A stretch of DNA of 6,289 bases, taken from assembly GCA_025354845.1 (NCBI GenBank), contig JANXMD010000747.1, positions 1 through 6,289 on the forward strand. Direction: 5' to 3'. Every line of letters begins with the position of its first letter. Positions within the stretch are counted from its first letter, which is position 1. The notes beneath the pieces were generated by a model, which had not been told where the DNA came from, ran no database searches, and saw only the letters and a list, made by a program, of their open reading frames with translations. The position numbers and the translations under genes are program-made. The stretch is from Verrucomicrobiota bacterium (GTDB lineage Bacteria; Verrucomicrobiota; Verrucomicrobiia; Limisphaerales; UBA9464). Shown piece by piece: positions 6,201 through 6,289 of the stretch.

Positions 6201-6289
6201 GACGCGGAGGGGCTGCGAGACCAGGCACTCGCCGTTAGCGGGCTCCTCAGTCAGACGATTGGCGGCCCCAGCGTCTATCCCTACCAGCC
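3264..6289 (+). CDS. Exported PSCyt1-DUF1549-DUF1553 cytochrome-like protein with lectin-like insert (runs off right edge)
   Basis: At least 1008 codons are open with no stop, so the C-terminus is missing; relatives suggest roughly 100-200 more residues. The start MRRLRFILLLFLPL is a signal peptide, probably cut after the VAA near residue 23, so it acts outside the cytoplasm. Order: PSCyt1 cytochrome-c domain (about 41-135) with haem motif CFQCH (51-55) and likely axial Met in QMPP (M107); DUF1549 (about 156-366) with a second CxxCH, CAQCH (340-344), followed by SHKFDPI; a short charged helix (386-400); a beta-rich region with a lectin-like domain (about 527-645); a conserved lead-in around TPVPVMKEL (807-815); and DUF1553 (about 851 onward), including VNRAWAALFGRGLV and the end AVSGLLSQTIGGPSVYPYQ. 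The family is characteristic of Planctomycetota and Verrucomicrobiota, often near sulfatases or DUF1501 genes, and is suspected to work in polysaccharide breakdown or redox reactions; the reaction is not established. No Shine-Dalgarno is seen. Confidence 0.93.
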   Translation, partial: MRRLRFILLLFLPLCQFRLGVAAVVSPARGDTVGSPVDFASQVRPVLASKCFQCHGPDESSRKAKLRLDLREEALRELKGHRAIVPGDPDHSELVHRIALHDGDEQMPPAESHNPVKPEEAALLTRWIRQGATYSQHWAWTPPRRAPLPPVGRRTWPRNGIDHFVLSRLEATGLEPAPAADARTLARRVALDLTGLPLPPAELERFVSDLSPRAYERLVDHLLESPHFGERWTRQWLDLGRYADSSGYGSDPLRPNIWPWRDWLIGALNRNVPFDEFTRDLLAGDLIEPGSDELRWATAFHRNTMTNTEGGTEDEEWRVAAVKDRTGVTLQVWMGLTFGCAQCHSHKFDPITQKEYYQMYAFFNQTEDNDQPDERPTLPRYSATEIRRRTELQQKLNSLEARYNAPDTAFQTELTSWAERSARAIDWKPLIPASVQSSAAVGARLDTDSSGLIRATGPSAARDTYTLSVPLAAGTTLSALELEAIPDATLPSGGPGRRQTNGGFVLQNIHLSLLRGASATAPPIPARFVRIEFPAKAGTNRRLMLAEVQVWSRGTNVALHKPARQSSTGYLGDAARAVDGNTDGHHGRSQSVSHTGDETSPWWEVDLETQIPVEEIVVWNRTDNGSEQLGGAEVHLLDDNRHELWKQEIGKAPRPVTHLGPRARQIVALTQATATAAADGSGPERAILPEDGGGWAPPARPLRSAIAFELAEPLALDAAADLRIELRQAAGDEKTLGRFRVLATRSPLPVRLWPDRIQSVLATPSPKRTAGQLSELAQFYKPISQTLGPVAKEMAGTRAERSGIRGTPVPVMKELAADQHRVTAVLFKGNYLVPGDPVEAGTPKAFHPLPSGTPTNRLGLSAWLTSQDNPLTARVQVNRAWAALFGRGLVETEEDFGTQGTLPTHPQLLDWLAVTYQTAKRTGVTGNEFGAPALGWDFKGLLRLMVLSATYRQSAAATPESLERDPRNLLLGRAHRKRLDAEGLRDQALAVSGLLSQTIGGPSVYPYQ
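4842..5198 (+). other. F-type lectin / discoidin-like domain within the cytochrome-like protein
   Basis: Residues 527-645 begin with a discoidin-like strand pair (RFVRIEF, then LAEVQVWS) and continue into NVALHKPARQSS at 556, ARAVDGNTDG, SPWWEVDLE and IVVWNRTD. This pattern is that of fucolectin (F-type lectin) and F5/8 type C domains, which bind sugars with a beta-jellyroll. The fucose motif of eel agglutinin has a His, then an Arg 27 positions later, then D two and R seven positions further. Here H594, R621 and D623 fit exactly, but position 628 is Gln rather than Arg/Lys. It probably anchors the enzyme-like parts to a polysaccharide, possibly with changed specificity. The domain boundaries are approximate. 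Confidence 0.75.

Overview
The window looks like a piece of chromosome from a high-GC member of the Verrucomicrobiota, or of the wider Planctomycetota-Verrucomicrobiota group. Three things point there. One is a large c-type-cytochrome-like protein with the PSCyt1/DUF1549/DUF1553 layout, a family concentrated in those phyla. Another is a pseudopilin with the FTLIELLVVIAIIAILAG start and a C-terminal FGDGH motif. The third is an HU protein whose N-terminal part has the KNAKNTF stretch typical of verrucomicrobial HU. None of the five starts has a clear Shine-Dalgarno sequence. No RNA gene, insertion sequence, CRISPR array or integration signature is visible.

Layout. An HU-family gene leaves the window on the left on the minus strand (134 to 1, first 44 codons only). 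A 197-base divergent intergenic region follows. It holds a plausible minus-strand promoter flanked by two palindromes with the same GAAATTC core. On the plus strand come a soluble Hanks-type Ser/Thr kinase (332-1471) with an unusual Thr/Arg-rich tail, and a carbon-nitrogen hydrolase that best matches N-carbamoylputrescine amidase, AguB (1468-2370). These two overlap by four bases (ATGA) and are almost certainly co-transcribed. After 78 bases comes a type II secretion-like pseudopilin (2449-3183). After another 80 bases comes a very long gene (3264 to beyond 6289) for an exported haem protein with a lectin-like insert. It has no stop codon in the window, so it is truncated by the window edge.

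How the genes fit together. The kinase-AguB pair is the only firm operon. AguB would carry out the last step from arginine/agmatine to putrescine, and the coupled kinase may act in the same physiology. The divergent HU gene suggests, only as inference, a link between nucleoid protein, polyamine supply and kinase signalling. The pseudopilin and the cytochrome/lectin protein are both envelope proteins. They may belong to an export or polysaccharide-handling function, but the window does not show that they share a pathway.

The most notable items are the lectin-like domain whose expected sugar-contact Arg is Gln, the kinase-AguB coupling, and the palindrome pair around the putative HU promoter. 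No wholly new system is demonstrated. The domain architectures are individually known, and the novelty lies in details and pairings.
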